Source: JADFOJ01 sp041580235
Lineage (GTDB): Bacteria; Planctomycetota; Phycisphaerae; Phycisphaerales; SM1A02
Direction of reading: 5' to 3'
Length of the DNA stretch: 36,296 nucleotides
NCBI GenBank assembly: GCA_041580235.1
Contig: JBFGEG010000030.1
Span: 1-36,296 of the forward strand
The notes beneath the pieces were generated by a model that saw nothing but the letters and a program-made list of their open reading frames with translations, did not search any database and had not been told where the DNA came from. Below, piece by piece: positions 1 to 8,699 of the stretch (positions within the stretch are counted from its first letter, which is position 1; the number at the start of each line of letters is the position of its first letter). Position numbers and translations under genes: made by a program.

Positions 1-16
1 CTGCCTCGGATTTGAA

Positions 17-59
17 CCCTCGCTTCGCTCGGGATACCCCGGCGTCCCTGGAACCGGGG
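17..59 (+). repeat. Intergenic hairpin repeat, copy 1
   Basis: The core CTCGCTTCGCTCGGGAT is followed by a perfect 6-bp stem, CCCCGG (37-42) and CCGGGG (54-59), around the 11-nt loop CGTCCCTGGAA. A second copy at 9708-9750 has the same core and the same loop but a different, still fully paired stem. A third lies at 27281-27324 on the complement. The copy sits just beyond the stop codon of the lipoprotein gene at 89-637. Similarity to copy 2 extends left to base 1, so the element may be cut by the window edge. Confidence 0.7.
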
Positions 60-88
60 GCCGCGCGGCGGGCGGTTAACCACTGACC

Positions 89-637
89 CTACTGCTGCTC
101 CCGCGGTCGCAGGCGGTATGTCGCCTGCAGACGGGTGCCGTCGCCGGACGTGAAGAACGCTCGCAGCTCCGGCAGTGCGGGGATGGGCACCTGCTCGACC
201 TCCAGCCGGAACAGGTACGTTCGGGTCACCTCGTCGTAGTGGGCCTGGTTGACCTCCAGGTCGGCCAGGTCGGTCGTCCACGAGCCGATGGGATCGGCCA
301 TGAACTGCGAGGCATCGGCGTCATACAGGTCGAGGTCCATCCGGCCCACGGCCTTGCAGGTGTCGCCGTCGGGGTCGAACAGCTCGATCCGGGCCTCGAT
401 GAGCAGATCGCCGCTGCTGCGGTCCTTCACGAAGTGGCTCAACGGGTGAATCCGCATCCGCTGCGGCCAGAAGGGCCACTCGCCGTCGTCGACGCGGTAG
501 TTCCGCGGCGGGGCCTCCCGGGGGATGCCGGCGGGTTCGCCCGTGACGCATCCCGCGGCCGTGGCCGTGGCCACGACGAGTCCGCCGATCCACATCAGCC
601 GGCGGATCGGTCGCAGGGGTGTCACGCGGGACGTCAT
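89..637 (-). CDS. Predicted lipoprotein of unknown function
   Basis: This 182-residue protein is not recognised as a named family. From the chosen ATG it begins with a basic n-region, a hydrophobic stretch (WIGGLVVATATAAG) and a lipobox-like TAAGC with Cys at about residue 30, so it is probably exported and lipidated. The mature part is acidic and soluble-looking, with an aspartate-rich stretch (LFDPDGDTCKAVGRMDLDLY) that looks like a beta-sandwich. I expect a periplasmic location. An ATG 14 codons upstream (base 679) would lengthen the n-region; the later start gives a more ordinary signal peptide. The gene is divergent from the amidohydrolase operon beginning at 797. The reading frame stays open upstream to about 1309, but that extension is antisense to the amidohydrolase gene and has no protein-like character. 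Confidence 0.6.
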   Translation of the reverse strand: MTSRVTPLRPIRRLMWIGGLVVATATAAGCVTGEPAGIPREAPPRNYRVDDGEWPFWPQRMRIHPLSHFVKDRSSGDLLIEARIELFDPDGDTCKAVGRMDLDLYDADASQFMADPIGSWTTDLADLEVNQAHYDEVTRTYLFRLEVEQVPIPALPELRAFFTSGDGTRLQATYRLRPREQQ

Positions 638-762
638 CCGGCCAGCAGAAGGGGCACAGGAGATCGGGAGATGCTTCATCGCCGCTCGACTCGCTCTGAG
701 AGTCCTGGTGGACGTGTTGGATATCGGCGCAACTTCGAGGCGCGCTCGCAGAAAGCACGCGT

Positions 763-768
763 TAGAAT
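763..768 (+). promoter_or_regulatory. Putative -10 element of the amidohydrolase operon
   Basis: TAGAAT matches the sigma-70 -10 consensus at five of six bases and lies 28 bases before the ATG at 797, in a locally less GC-rich stretch. No good -35 is seen at 16-18 bp. The RBS GGAG at 786-789 lies 7 bases before the ATG and supports that start. Confidence 0.35.
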
Positions 769-796
769 CGACTTGGATCCTAACTGGAGCGCTCGC

Positions 797-3700
797 ATGC
801 CCTCTCGACAACGGTACTTTCTCGCGGCGGCCGCCCTGGCGGCGGGGCCCGCACTCGGCCATGCCCAGACCGAGCCGGTCAACGGCATCCGTCCCTCGGA
901 GGTTCGGACCCACGCCATCGTCGGCGCCACGGTCGTCATCGCCCCCGGCCGCCGGATCGAGGACGCCACGATCGTCATCCGCGACGGGGTGATCCAGGCC
1001 GCCGGGTCGAACGTCGAGGTGCCGGCCGGGGCCCGGTGGTGGCCGGCCGAGGGGCTGACCGTCTACGCCGGGCTCATCGACGCGGCGGTCATGGTCGACC
1101 TCGCCGACGGCGCGTTCGGCACGGGTGAGGGCGCGCACTGGAGCGCGCGTGTCCATCCGGAGGTCTCCATGGCCGAGCAGCCGGGTCCGGGCGCCGCGAC
1201 CCGCGAGACGCTGCGCGGGTTGGGGTTCACCGCGGCGGCCGTGTACCCGTCCAAGGGGATCTTCCGCGGCAGCGGCGCCGTGATCGCGCTGGCCGACGAC
1301 GACCAGCACGTCCTATCCTATGACGATCACGCGGCGATGGCCGTCGGCTTCGATTACCGCGACCGCAGCGATCGCACCTACCCGCGCTCGCTCATGGGCG
1401 CCATCGCCATGATCCGCCAGACGCTCTACGACGCACAGTGGCACGCCATGTGCGTGCGCATCTGGCGCGAGGATCCGGCGGGCCACGAGCCGCCGGCGCG
1501 GGCCGATGCCCTGGCGGCCTTGGCGGACGTGATCATCGGCCGCCAGCCGGTCCAGTTCGACGTCAGCGACGAGCACGACGCGTTGCGGGCCGCCCGCCTC
1601 GCCGAGGAGTTTGAGCTCGAGGCGCTGCTGCTGGGAAGCGGTCTCGAGTTCCGCCGGCTGGACGAGATCCTGGCCACCGGGTTGCCCGTCATCGTCCCCT
1701 TGAACTACCCGCAGCGCCCCGCGGTGTCGTCGCCGCTGGAGGCCGACGACGTCTCGCTCCGCGAGATGATGACCTGGGAGCAGGCACCCACCAACCCGCG
1801 AAGGCTCCTCGACGCCGGCGCCACGGTGGCCCTCACCACCCACCGCCTGACCAACCGCGGCGACTTCCCGGCCGCGCTGGCCAAGGCGATCGCCCACGGG
1901 CTTGCCGAGGACGAGGCCCTCGCCGCCCTCACCACGACCCCCGCCGCCCTGCTGGGGCTCGACGACGTCATGGGCACCATCGAGGCCGGCAAGGTCGCCA
2001 ACCTGGTGGTGGTGGAAGGATCCCTGTTCGAGAAGAAGCCCAAGATCCGCGACACGTGGATCAACGGACGTCGCTACGAGATCTCCAACGACGGCGAGCA
2101 CACCTTCGCCGGAGAGGGGACGCTGACCACCAGCACCGGCGCGGAGGCCTCCGTCACGATCGACACCACCAAGGCGAAGGTGTCGGCCCGGATGCCGGGG
2201 GGCAAGAACAGCAAGGCCAGCACCGTCGTCGTCCAGCACGACCGCCTCTCGTTCATGCTCGACGGCGGGCTCTTCGACGCCGAGGGCTACGTGCGGCTGA
2301 CGGGGCTCATGACCGGGGGCCGGATCGTCGGCACCGGCGTGCTTCCCGACGGGGGCCGATTCACGTTCACGATCACGCCCGCCACGGACACACCGGCCGA
2401 TGCCCCCGCCGACACCGATGAGCTGGAGGCGAACGACCCCATGGTCGTCGCCATCCAGCCCGCCGGCGCCGGCGACGCCGATCCCGGCGAGGACGACGAT
2501 GAAGACGACGCCGGGCAGGACACGCCCGAACTCGAGCTGCCCCCCGACGAGCTGGTCGTGCCGCTGGGCGCCTACGGCTTCGGAGAGACGCCGCGGCCGC
2601 GCAACGTCCTGATCACCAACGCCACCATCTGGACCTGCGGCTCGGCGGGCATCCTGGAAGACGCCGCGCTGTACGTGCGCGACGGCCGGATCGTGTCGGT
2701 CGGCCGCGCCCCCGGCCGCGTGCCGGCCGACGTGACCGTGATCGACGCCGCGGGCCGGCACGTGACCCCCGGCCTGATCGACTGCCACTCCCATACGGGG
2801 ATCTCCGGCGGCGGTAACGAGATGGGCCAGGCGGTGACGGCCGAGGTCCGCATCCGGGACGTCGTCAACCCTGACGACATCAACTTCTACCGCGCGCTGG
2901 CCGGCGGCCTGACCACGGCCAACGTGTTGCACGGCTCGGCCAACCCCATCGGCGGCCAGAACAACGTCATCAAGCTCAAGTGGTCCGCCCCCGCCGGCGA
3001 CTTCCACATCGACACGTCCCCCGAGGGCATCAAGTTCGCGCTGGGCGAGAACGTCAAGCGGTCCGAGAGCCGCTACCCCAACACCCGCATGGGCGTGGAG
3101 GCGATCATCCGCGACTCGTTCAGCGCCGCCGAAGACTACCGGGAGCAGTGGGAGCGTTACGCCGCGCTGCCCCGTGCCGAGCGGCAACGCTCGATGCCGC
3201 CCCGCCGGGACCTGGAGCTGGACGCCCTGGTGGAGATCCTCGAGGGCGAGCGGCTCGTTCACTGCCACAGCTACCGCCAGGACGAGATCCTCATGCTCAT
3301 CCGCGTGGCCGACGAGCTGGGCTTCACCATCGGCACCTTCCAGCACGTGCTGGAGGGGTACAAGGTCGCCGAAGCCATCGCCGCCCACGGGGCGGGGGCA
3401 AGCTCCTTCAGCGACTGGTGGGCGTACAAGGTCGAGGTGATGGACGCGATCCCCTTCAACGGGGCGCTCATGCACGAGGTGGGCGTGCTGGTCTCGTTCA
3501 ACTCCGACTCCTCGGAGCTCGCCCGCCGGATGAACACGGAGGCGGCCAAGGCGGTCCGCTACGGCGGGATGGATCCCGTCGACGCCTTGGGGCTGGTGAC
3601 GCTGAACCCCGCTCGACAGCTTGGCATCGATGACCGCACGGGCTCGCTGGAACCCGGCAAGGACGCGGACTTCGTGATCTGGTCAGAGAGCCCGCTGAGC

Positions 3701-3955
3701 ACCTATGCCCGCTGCGAGCAGACCTGGATCGAGGGCGTCCGGTACTTTGACCTCGAGACCGACCGCGAGTTGAGATTGAAGACGCAGTCCGAGCGCCGGC
3801 GGCTCGAGCAGAAGATCCTCGCCGACGCCCACGGCAAGCCCAAGACGCCGCCGGAGCCCGGGCAGACCGACCATACGGAGCCGCAGGAGCCGACCGGCCT
3901 GCGACCGTCCGACGACGTGCGACCGTATTCCTGCTGCTGGAGTCTCGACCGATGA
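797..3955 (+). CDS. Exported double-domain amidohydrolase (one degenerate, one intact domain)
   Basis: This is a 1052-residue protein with a Sec-type signal peptide (cleavage likely after GHAQ, about residue 23). Residues about 30-440 form an amidohydrolase-like domain whose first strand reads GLIDAAVMVD, so the metal-binding HxH is absent. Residues about 441-590 form a beta-rich segment with an acidic linker (EDDDEDDAGQD). Residues about 595-1010 form a second amidohydrolase domain of the imidazolonepropionase-related type with its ligands present: HSH at 664-666, HCH near 822-824, H850 (FQHVLEGYK) and D904 (FNSDSSE). The substrate is unknown; relatives are metal-dependent hydrolases, often cyclic amidases or dipeptidases. 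The start is set by the signal peptide and the GGAG RBS. The next gene starts at 3952 inside this stop codon (ATGA), so the two are translationally coupled. Confidence 0.85.
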   Translation: MPSRQRYFLAAAALAAGPALGHAQTEPVNGIRPSEVRTHAIVGATVVIAPGRRIEDATIVIRDGVIQAAGSNVEVPAGARWWPAEGLTVYAGLIDAAVMVDLADGAFGTGEGAHWSARVHPEVSMAEQPGPGAATRETLRGLGFTAAAVYPSKGIFRGSGAVIALADDDQHVLSYDDHAAMAVGFDYRDRSDRTYPRSLMGAIAMIRQTLYDAQWHAMCVRIWREDPAGHEPPARADALAALADVIIGRQPVQFDVSDEHDALRAARLAEEFELEALLLGSGLEFRRLDEILATGLPVIVPLNYPQRPAVSSPLEADDVSLREMMTWEQAPTNPRRLLDAGATVALTTHRLTNRGDFPAALAKAIAHGLAEDEALAALTTTPAALLGLDDVMGTIEAGKVANLVVVEGSLFEKKPKIRDTWINGRRYEISNDGEHTFAGEGTLTTSTGAEASVTIDTTKAKVSARMPGGKNSKASTVVVQHDRLSFMLDGGLFDAEGYVRLTGLMTGGRIVGTGVLPDGGRFTFTITPATDTPADAPADTDELEANDPMVVAIQPAGAGDADPGEDDDEDDAGQDTPELELPPDELVVPLGAYGFGETPRPRNVLITNATIWTCGSAGILEDAALYVRDGRIVSVGRAPGRVPADVTVIDAAGRHVTPGLIDCHSHTGISGGGNEMGQAVTAEVRIRDVVNPDDINFYRALAGGLTTANVLHGSANPIGGQNNVIKLKWSAPAGDFHIDTSPEGIKFALGENVKRSESRYPNTRMGVEAIIRDSFSAAEDYREQWERYAALPRAERQRSMPPRRDLELDALVEILEGERLVHCHSYRQDEILMLIRVADELGFTIGTFQHVLEGYKVAEAIAAHGAGASSFSDWWAYKVEVMDAIPFNGALMHEVGVLVSFNSDSSELARRMNTEAAKAVRYGGMDPVDALGLVTLNPARQLGIDDRTGSLEPGKDADFVIWSESPLSTYARCEQTWIEGVRYFDLETDRELRLKTQSERRRLEQKILADAHGKPKTPPEPGQTDHTEPQEPTGLRPSDDVRPYSCCWSLDR

Positions 3956-5313
3956 GTGCCCCTTCCCTTGTTGTCCGGCTCGTGACCGCCGCGGCGCTGC
4001 TGCCGGCCGCCACGATCTTCGCGCAGTCACGTCAGATTCCCGCCCCGCCGCAGGGTCACCCGATCGTCATCGCCGGTGGCGTGGTGCACACGATGAACGG
4101 CCCCGCCATCGAGGAGGGCTACGTCGTCTTCAAGAAGGGGCGTATCACGGACGTCGGCCGGGGCCTGCCCCCGCGGGTGCCGGGAGCGGAGATCATCGAC
4201 GCCGCCGGGCTGCACATCTATCCGGGTCTGATCTCGACCGACACGACGCTGGGCCTGGTGGAGACGGGCGCCGTCTCCGTGACCCGCGACTACTCCGAGT
4301 ACGGCACCGTGACGCCGGAGGTCCGCGCGGCGGTGGCGATCAACCCCGATACGGACCTGATCCCGGTGGCCCGTGCCAACGGCATCCTGACGGCGATGGT
4401 GCTTCCGCGGGGCGGCCTTGTTCCGGGCCGCGCCTCGGCCATTCGCATGGACGGCTGGACCTGGGAGCAGATGGCGATCGCGCCGGATGCGGGTCTCGTG
4501 ATCGAGTGGCCGCGGACCGAGCCCGACCTCCGCGACGTCTGGTGGCGGCAGACCAAATCGGAGAAGGAGCAGCGCAAGGAGATCAAGGAGAGTCTGGCGA
4601 AGATCGACCGCCTCTTTGATGACGCCGAGGCCTACCTGACGGCGGTCGATGCCGACCCCGAGCAGGCCACCGACCTCCGTTACGAGTCGATGCGCGAAGT
4701 GCTCGCCGGTCGCCGCCCGATCTTCGTGCGCGCGTCCTCACAGGGCCAGATCGAGTCGGCGATCGGCTTCGCCGCGCGGCGCGACCTGCGGCTCGTCATC
4801 GTCGGCGGGCGGGAAGCCGACCGGACGGTCGAGATGCTCCGCGAGCATGACGTGCCGGTGATCATCACGGGCGTCCATCGGCTGCCGTCGCACCGCGACG
4901 ATCCGTACGACGATCCCTTCACGCGGCCGGGGCGGCTCCACGAGGCGGGGGTTCGGTTCGCGATCGCGTCCGGCTCCGGTTCCGCCCACGAGCGGAACCT
5001 GAACCACAACGTCGCCACCGCGGTCGCGTACGGCCTGCCCCGCGACGAGGCGCTGGCGGCAGTGACGATCCGCGCCGCCGAGATCGTCGGTCTCGGTGAC
5101 ACGCACGGCTCGCTCGCGGTTGACAAGGTCGCGACGATGATCATCACGACCGGCGACCCTCTGCAGATCACGACGGACACGCTGGTCGCGTTCATCGATG
5201 GGCGCCGCATCGATCTCGGTAACCGCCACAAGACGCTCTACGAGAAGTATCGCGAGAAGTACCGCCAGCTCGGCCTGATCGATCGGTCACCCGCCGTCGA
5301 TCAGGGCGGTTGA
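3952..5313 (+). CDS. Exported amidohydrolase-like protein, metal site apparently lost
   Basis: This 453-residue protein has a signal peptide (cleavage probably after FAQS). Its fold cues are those of the amidohydrolase superfamily: an N-terminal beta segment (VIAGGVVHTMNG), a first-strand position YPGLISTDTTLG, and a C-terminal composite domain (LAVDKVATMIITTGDPL). The HxH normally found after PGLID is replaced by STD, and the late Asp position reads IASGSGS, so a conventional metallohydrolase activity is unlikely. It overlaps the preceding double-domain gene by four bases (ATGA) and is probably made in a fixed ratio with it, perhaps as a non-catalytic partner in a periplasmic complex. The fold assignment is secure. 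The partner role is inference. Confidence 0.8.
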   Translation: MSAPSLVVRLVTAAALLPAATIFAQSRQIPAPPQGHPIVIAGGVVHTMNGPAIEEGYVVFKKGRITDVGRGLPPRVPGAEIIDAAGLHIYPGLISTDTTLGLVETGAVSVTRDYSEYGTVTPEVRAAVAINPDTDLIPVARANGILTAMVLPRGGLVPGRASAIRMDGWTWEQMAIAPDAGLVIEWPRTEPDLRDVWWRQTKSEKEQRKEIKESLAKIDRLFDDAEAYLTAVDADPEQATDLRYESMREVLAGRRPIFVRASSQGQIESAIGFAARRDLRLVIVGGREADRTVEMLREHDVPVIITGVHRLPSHRDDPYDDPFTRPGRLHEAGVRFAIASGSGSAHERNLNHNVATAVAYGLPRDEALAAVTIRAAEIVGLGDTHGSLAVDKVATMIITTGDPLQITTDTLVAFIDGRRIDLGNRHKTLYEKYREKYRQLGLIDRSPAVDQGG

Positions 5314-5339
5314 TCGGGCACGCGGCTTCGTTGCAGATT

Positions 5340-5624
5340 TCAGGCCAGGTCCTCGATGAGCCGCTCGATCGCGGCGTCGATCTTCTCGCTGGTCTCGTAG
5401 GTGCCGTCCTCGATCGAGCGCTTCACCTGCTCGACGAGGTCCGAGCGCACGTCGGGAAGACTCCGAAGCTGCTCCAGCAGCCGGGCGTGCCGTGACAGCT
5501 CGACCCGGTCGCCAAGGGGTTGCGTCGCTTCGCGTGCCTTGGTCGTGTTCTGATAGGCAGAGACGCTAGCCGCCCGGTTGACGGGTCCCACCGCACCGTG
5601 GCCAATGGACGGAATCTCCGGCAT
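5340..5624 (-). CDS. flgM: FlgM-type anti-sigma-28 factor
   Basis: This 94-residue protein has a disordered, low-complexity N-terminal half and a C-terminal half matching FlgM: a VELSRHARLLEQL segment, then LPDVRSDLVEQVKRSIEDG and a closing EKIDAAIERLIEDLA. FlgM binds and inhibits the flagellar sigma factor FliA until the hook-basal body is complete and FlgM is exported. The RBS AAGGAG (complement of 5632-5637) lies 7 bases before the ATG and fixes the start. No flagellar structural gene lies within the window, so this copy is not in a flagellar operon here. It is convergent with the amidohydrolase operon, which ends at 5313. Confidence 0.85.
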   Translation of the reverse strand: MPEIPSIGHGAVGPVNRAASVSAYQNTTKAREATQPLGDRVELSRHARLLEQLRSLPDVRSDLVEQVKRSIEDGTYETSEKIDAAIERLIEDLA

Positions 5625-5821
5625 TCAACGACTCCTTGACGGTCTGCGACCGCACACGTGCCATGACCCCCCGGCCACGAGCCACCAGCCATGCGGCTGC
5701 GGACCGGACGGAGCAGGCGTCTTCAGCTTGTTCCCGGTTGGCGGCCATCCTGGCCACCGTCCACGCAAGAAGTATCGTCGGTCGGGCTCGCTTCGCTTGA
5801 ACTTTCCGATCCGACGCCCGA
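5625..5821. other. Intergenic region upstream of flgM and of the SPOR-like lipoprotein
   Basis: This holds no convincing gene on either strand. It contains CTCGCTTCGCTTG at 5787-5799, close to the core of the intergenic repeat found at 17-59, but without the following hairpin. The flgM promoter should lie in the left half. No sigma-28-like site was recognised. Confidence 0.4.
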
Positions 5822-5851
5822 TTGACACAACTTCGTTGTTGCCGCTAGGTT
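5822..5851 (+). promoter_or_regulatory. Sigma-70-type promoter
   Basis: TTGACA (5822-5827) is a perfect -35 box, followed after 18 bp by TAGGTT (5846-5851) as the -10. The site lies in an AT-richer patch about 70 bases before the lipoprotein start at 5920. Transcription would begin near 5858. Confidence 0.6.
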
Positions 5852-5919
5852 AGCAAACGGTTAAGCCGCGGCCGCGAAGGATGCGTACTCCCGGTGAAAG
5901 GCTGATCAGACGGCTGGCC

Positions 5920-6933
5920 ATGAGCACCGACACGGGATCCCATAAAACCGCCTGTGGCGCCCTCGCAGCGGCGTTCTGCGTCATCCTGGCGGGGTCGTGC
6001 GGCCCCCGGCAGACATCCCGGACCGAGCGGTTCGCCTACTACGAGCCCGGCCCGGCCCCGACACGGGCCCCCCAGCCGGGGCCGCAGGGGCCGACCGAGC
6101 CGGCCCCGGCACCGTCGCCGCGAACACGCCGGCCGCAGCCGCCGGCCCCGACGCCATCCCCGGACGACTGGGGCCAGGACTGGACGCAGGCGGCCCGCTC
6201 CCCTGCCGCCCCGCCCGTCACGGGCACCTCGGCCCGCTCCACGGTGTGGACGATCGTCCTGGCCACCTTCTCGGCCGAGGGGCAGCACCAGACCGCCGCC
6301 GCCAACATGATGTCACAGCTTCGCACGCTGGCGCCGCAGCTCGGCGACGTGTGGATCCACACCACCGACAAGGGCTCGCTGGTCGTCTTCGGCCGCTACG
6401 ACGGACCCAAGGAGACGCGGGCCCAGGCCGACCTGAAGATGGTCAAGGGGATCACGATCCAGGACCGCCCGATGTTCGCCAGGGCGATGCTCACCCGCGT
6501 TCACGTCGGCGCCCCCGCCGGTCCGGTCAGCCCGCTGGCGCTGATGTCGGCGCGGCAGCGCTACCCCAACGTCGATCCGCTGTACACGGTCGAGGTGGCC
6601 ATGTGGAGCGACTTCGGCACGGGGGAGCTCACGTTGAAGCAGATCCAGAGGCTCGCGGAGAACTACACGCGGGAGCTCCGCACCCAGGGATTCGACGCGT
6701 ACTTCTACCACGACTACGACACCCGGATCAGCACGGTGACGGTGGGGCTGTTCAACCGCACCGCCATCGACCACCGCAGCGGGCTCTACAGCCCGGCCGT
6801 TCAGTCGGTCATGGACCGTTTTCCCCAGCGCCTCGTCAACGGGGAGCCGCTGCTGGAGCTGATCGATTCGAGGAATCCCGACCGGGGCACCCGGGTGCAG
6901 AAGCCCATGCTGGTGCATGTGCCGAAAGAGTAG
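5920..6933 (+). CDS. Lipoprotein with proline-rich linker and two SPOR-like repeats
   Basis: This 337-residue protein has a lipoprotein signal peptide with lipobox LAGSC (Cys at about residue 27). A Pro/Ala-rich linker of roughly 60 residues follows. Two related globular repeats come next, beginning WTIVLATFSAEGQHQTAAA and YTVEVAMWSDFGTGELTLKQ; both have the beta-alpha-beta pattern and repeat-initial hydrophobic strand of SPOR-like domains. SPOR domains bind denuded peptidoglycan, so a role at the cell envelope is plausible. In-frame ATG 5881 would add 13 residues; it has GAAGG directly abutting it, too close for a normal RBS, so the start at 5920 is preferred but not certain. A strong promoter lies upstream at 5822-5851. 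Confidence 0.7.
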   Translation: MSTDTGSHKTACGALAAAFCVILAGSCGPRQTSRTERFAYYEPGPAPTRAPQPGPQGPTEPAPAPSPRTRRPQPPAPTPSPDDWGQDWTQAARSPAAPPVTGTSARSTVWTIVLATFSAEGQHQTAAANMMSQLRTLAPQLGDVWIHTTDKGSLVVFGRYDGPKETRAQADLKMVKGITIQDRPMFARAMLTRVHVGAPAGPVSPLALMSARQRYPNVDPLYTVEVAMWSDFGTGELTLKQIQRLAENYTRELRTQGFDAYFYHDYDTRISTVTVGLFNRTAIDHRSGLYSPAVQSVMDRFPQRLVNGEPLLELIDSRNPDRGTRVQKPMLVHVPKE

Positions 6934-6974
6934 GACTCGGCGTTTAGGGGTTACGGCGAGAAGGACCCGACGCC

Positions 6975-7643
6975 CTAGTCTGTCTCTTCGTCGAGCGAGC
7001 CGGTCAGGCCCAGGGACACCTGGAAGGCGAGCTGCTCCAGGGCCACCGAGAAGTCGACGCTCGCCACGCTCACCTGGTCGCGGACGTCCAGACGCACGGG
7101 CGCGAAGTTGAGGATCCCCATGACCCCCGCGTCGATGACCGCGTCGCAGACCTGCTGCGCCGCGTCGGCGGGCACGGTGAGGATCCCGATCTTGATGTCG
7201 CGGTCCCGGACCAGCTGAGCCAGGTCGTCCATGGGACGCACCCGGTGCCCGGCGATCACCGTGCCGATCACGGCGGCATCGCTGTCGAAGACGGCCACGA
7301 TCTCGAAGCCCTTGTGGTGGAACCGCTCGTAAGCCATGAGGGCACGGCCGACCCGGCCCGCCCCGACCACGGCCGCGTTCCACGTGCGGTCCGTGCGAAG
7401 GATCTGACGAAGACGATCGGTGAGCTCGGTCACGCGGTAGCCGATGCCCGGGTGCCCGAACTGCCCGAAGTACGCGAGGTCCTTGCGGACCTGGGCGTCG
7501 GTGAGTCCCAGCGCCGCGCCGAGCTGCTTGGAGCTGATCGTCGGCTGGTCGGCCTCCGCCCGCGTCTCCAGCTCGCGCAAGTACAGGCTCAGCCGCTTGA
7601 CGGTGGGGCGGGGGATCTTGCCTTTCGGATGCGGTCCGGCCAT
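6975..7643 (-). CDS. rex: Redox-sensing transcriptional repressor Rex
   Basis: This 222-residue protein has the length and layout of Rex. An N-terminal winged-helix domain (about residues 10-85) contains the typical ISSKQLGAALGLTDAQVRKD and LAYFGQFGHPGIGY segments. A Rossmann domain follows with GAGRVGRAL (94-102) for NADH/NAD+. A C-terminal domain-swap helix (VDFSVALEQLAFQVS) closes the protein. Rex releases DNA when NADH is high and controls fermentation and respiration genes. The gene is divergent from metF with 65 bp between the starts. No clear Rex operator (TTGTGAA-N4-TTCACAA) was found in that gap or elsewhere in the intergenic regions, so its targets are probably outside the window. 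Confidence 0.95.
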   Translation of the reverse strand: MAGPHPKGKIPRPTVKRLSLYLRELETRAEADQPTISSKQLGAALGLTDAQVRKDLAYFGQFGHPGIGYRVTELTDRLRQILRTDRTWNAAVVGAGRVGRALMAYERFHHKGFEIVAVFDSDAAVIGTVIAGHRVRPMDDLAQLVRDRDIKIGILTVPADAAQQVCDAVIDAGVMGILNFAPVRLDVRDQVSVASVDFSVALEQLAFQVSLGLTGSLDEETD

Positions 7644-7708
7644 GCTGGGGCCGCAGTTTATCAGCCGGGCGCTTCGTTGCCCTGCGAGGCGACTACCATG
7701 GTTTCGGA

Positions 7709-8623
7709 ATGCACGTCAAGGACATCTTCGAGCGGGATTCGAAGACCTTCAGCTTCGAGTTCTTCCCGCCGCGGACCGACGCCGGGTGGGGCGCGCTGTT
7801 CCGCCGGATCAGCGACTTCGAAGCGCTGAGGCCGTCGTTCGTCTCGGTCACCTATGGGGCCGGGGGCTCGACCCGCGAGCAGACACATGACCTGGTCGTG
7901 CGGCTGGCGGAGGGCACGCGGCTCGACCCCGTCCCGCACCTGACGTGCGTGTGTCACCGCCGGGCGGACATCGCCGCGATCCTGGAACGCTACGCCCAGC
8001 GCGGCATCTCCAACATCATGGCCCTGCACGGCGACCCGCCCGCGAGCGTGGGGAGCTACGACCGGTCCGCCGACGAGTTCAAGCACGCCGTCGACCTCGT
8101 CCGGTTCATCCGATCCTTCAACGACCAGGGCGCCCACCCCGATCGGCGGGGATTCGGGATCGGTGTGGCGGGGTTTCCGGAGGGACATCCCGAGACACCC
8201 AACCGGCTCAAGGAGCTGGAGTATCTCAAGCAGAAGGTCGACGCCGGCGCCGACTATGTCTGCACCCAGATGTTCTTTGACAACCGGATGTTCTACGACT
8301 GGTGCGAGCGGTGCGAGCTGGCGGGGATCTCCGTTCCCCTGGTGGCCGGGGTGATGCCGATCACGTCGGTCAAGACCCTGCACCGCATGGCCGAGTTGTC
8401 GGGGGGAACGCGTTTCCCCGCGCCGCTGCTCAAGCAGATCGAGCGCTGCCAGGACGACCCGGAGGCGTTCAGATGCGTCGGAACCCACTGGGCGACGGAG
8501 CAGTGCCGGGACCTGATCGATCACGGGGTCGCCGGCATTCACTTCTACACGCTCAATCAATCCGACGTCACCAGGCAGATCTACCAGACGCTCGGCGCCA
8601 AGGACTCGGCCGCCCTGCGCTGA
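7709..8623 (+). CDS. metF: 5,10-methylenetetrahydrofolate reductase
   Basis: This 304-residue enzyme reduces 5,10-methylene-THF to 5-methyl-THF, the methyl donor for methionine synthesis, using FAD. The family motifs appear in order: FSFEFFPPRT near the N-terminus, SVTYGAGGSTREQT, LTCVCH, ISNIMALHGDPP, VDAGADYVCTQMFFDN, and the C-terminal GIHFYTLNQS. The length is normal for bacterial MetF. An ATG at 7698 is out of frame, so 7709 is the start. The upstream RBS is weak. The gene is divergent from rex. The small membrane-protein gene starting at 8700 lies 76 bp downstream and is not obviously related. Confidence 0.95.
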   Translation: MHVKDIFERDSKTFSFEFFPPRTDAGWGALFRRISDFEALRPSFVSVTYGAGGSTREQTHDLVVRLAEGTRLDPVPHLTCVCHRRADIAAILERYAQRGISNIMALHGDPPASVGSYDRSADEFKHAVDLVRFIRSFNDQGAHPDRRGFGIGVAGFPEGHPETPNRLKELEYLKQKVDAGADYVCTQMFFDNRMFYDWCERCELAGISVPLVAGVMPITSVKTLHRMAELSGGTRFPAPLLKQIERCQDDPEAFRCVGTHWATEQCRDLIDHGVAGIHFYTLNQSDVTRQIYQTLGAKDSAALR

Positions 8624-8699
8624 CCACCGGACCGTCCCAAGCGGAAAACGGCACTCCGCGCGGCTGTTTCGCCGCTTCCCGTGCTATCCTTCAGGGACC

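Noticed and set aside
1313..3475. A 720-codon open frame on the minus strand
   Set aside because: It lies wholly antisense to the amidohydrolase gene, has a His/Gly/Val/Ala-rich composition without motifs, and arises from GC-rich codon structure.
7644..7708. A Rex operator between rex and metF
   Set aside because: No TTGTGAA/TTCACAA-like inverted repeat is present in the 65-bp gap.
8685..8690. A leaderless transcript for the gene at 8700, from TATCCT 9 bases upstream
   Set aside because: AGGGA at 8693-8697 could act as an RBS and no -35 is at proper spacing, so the case is too weak.
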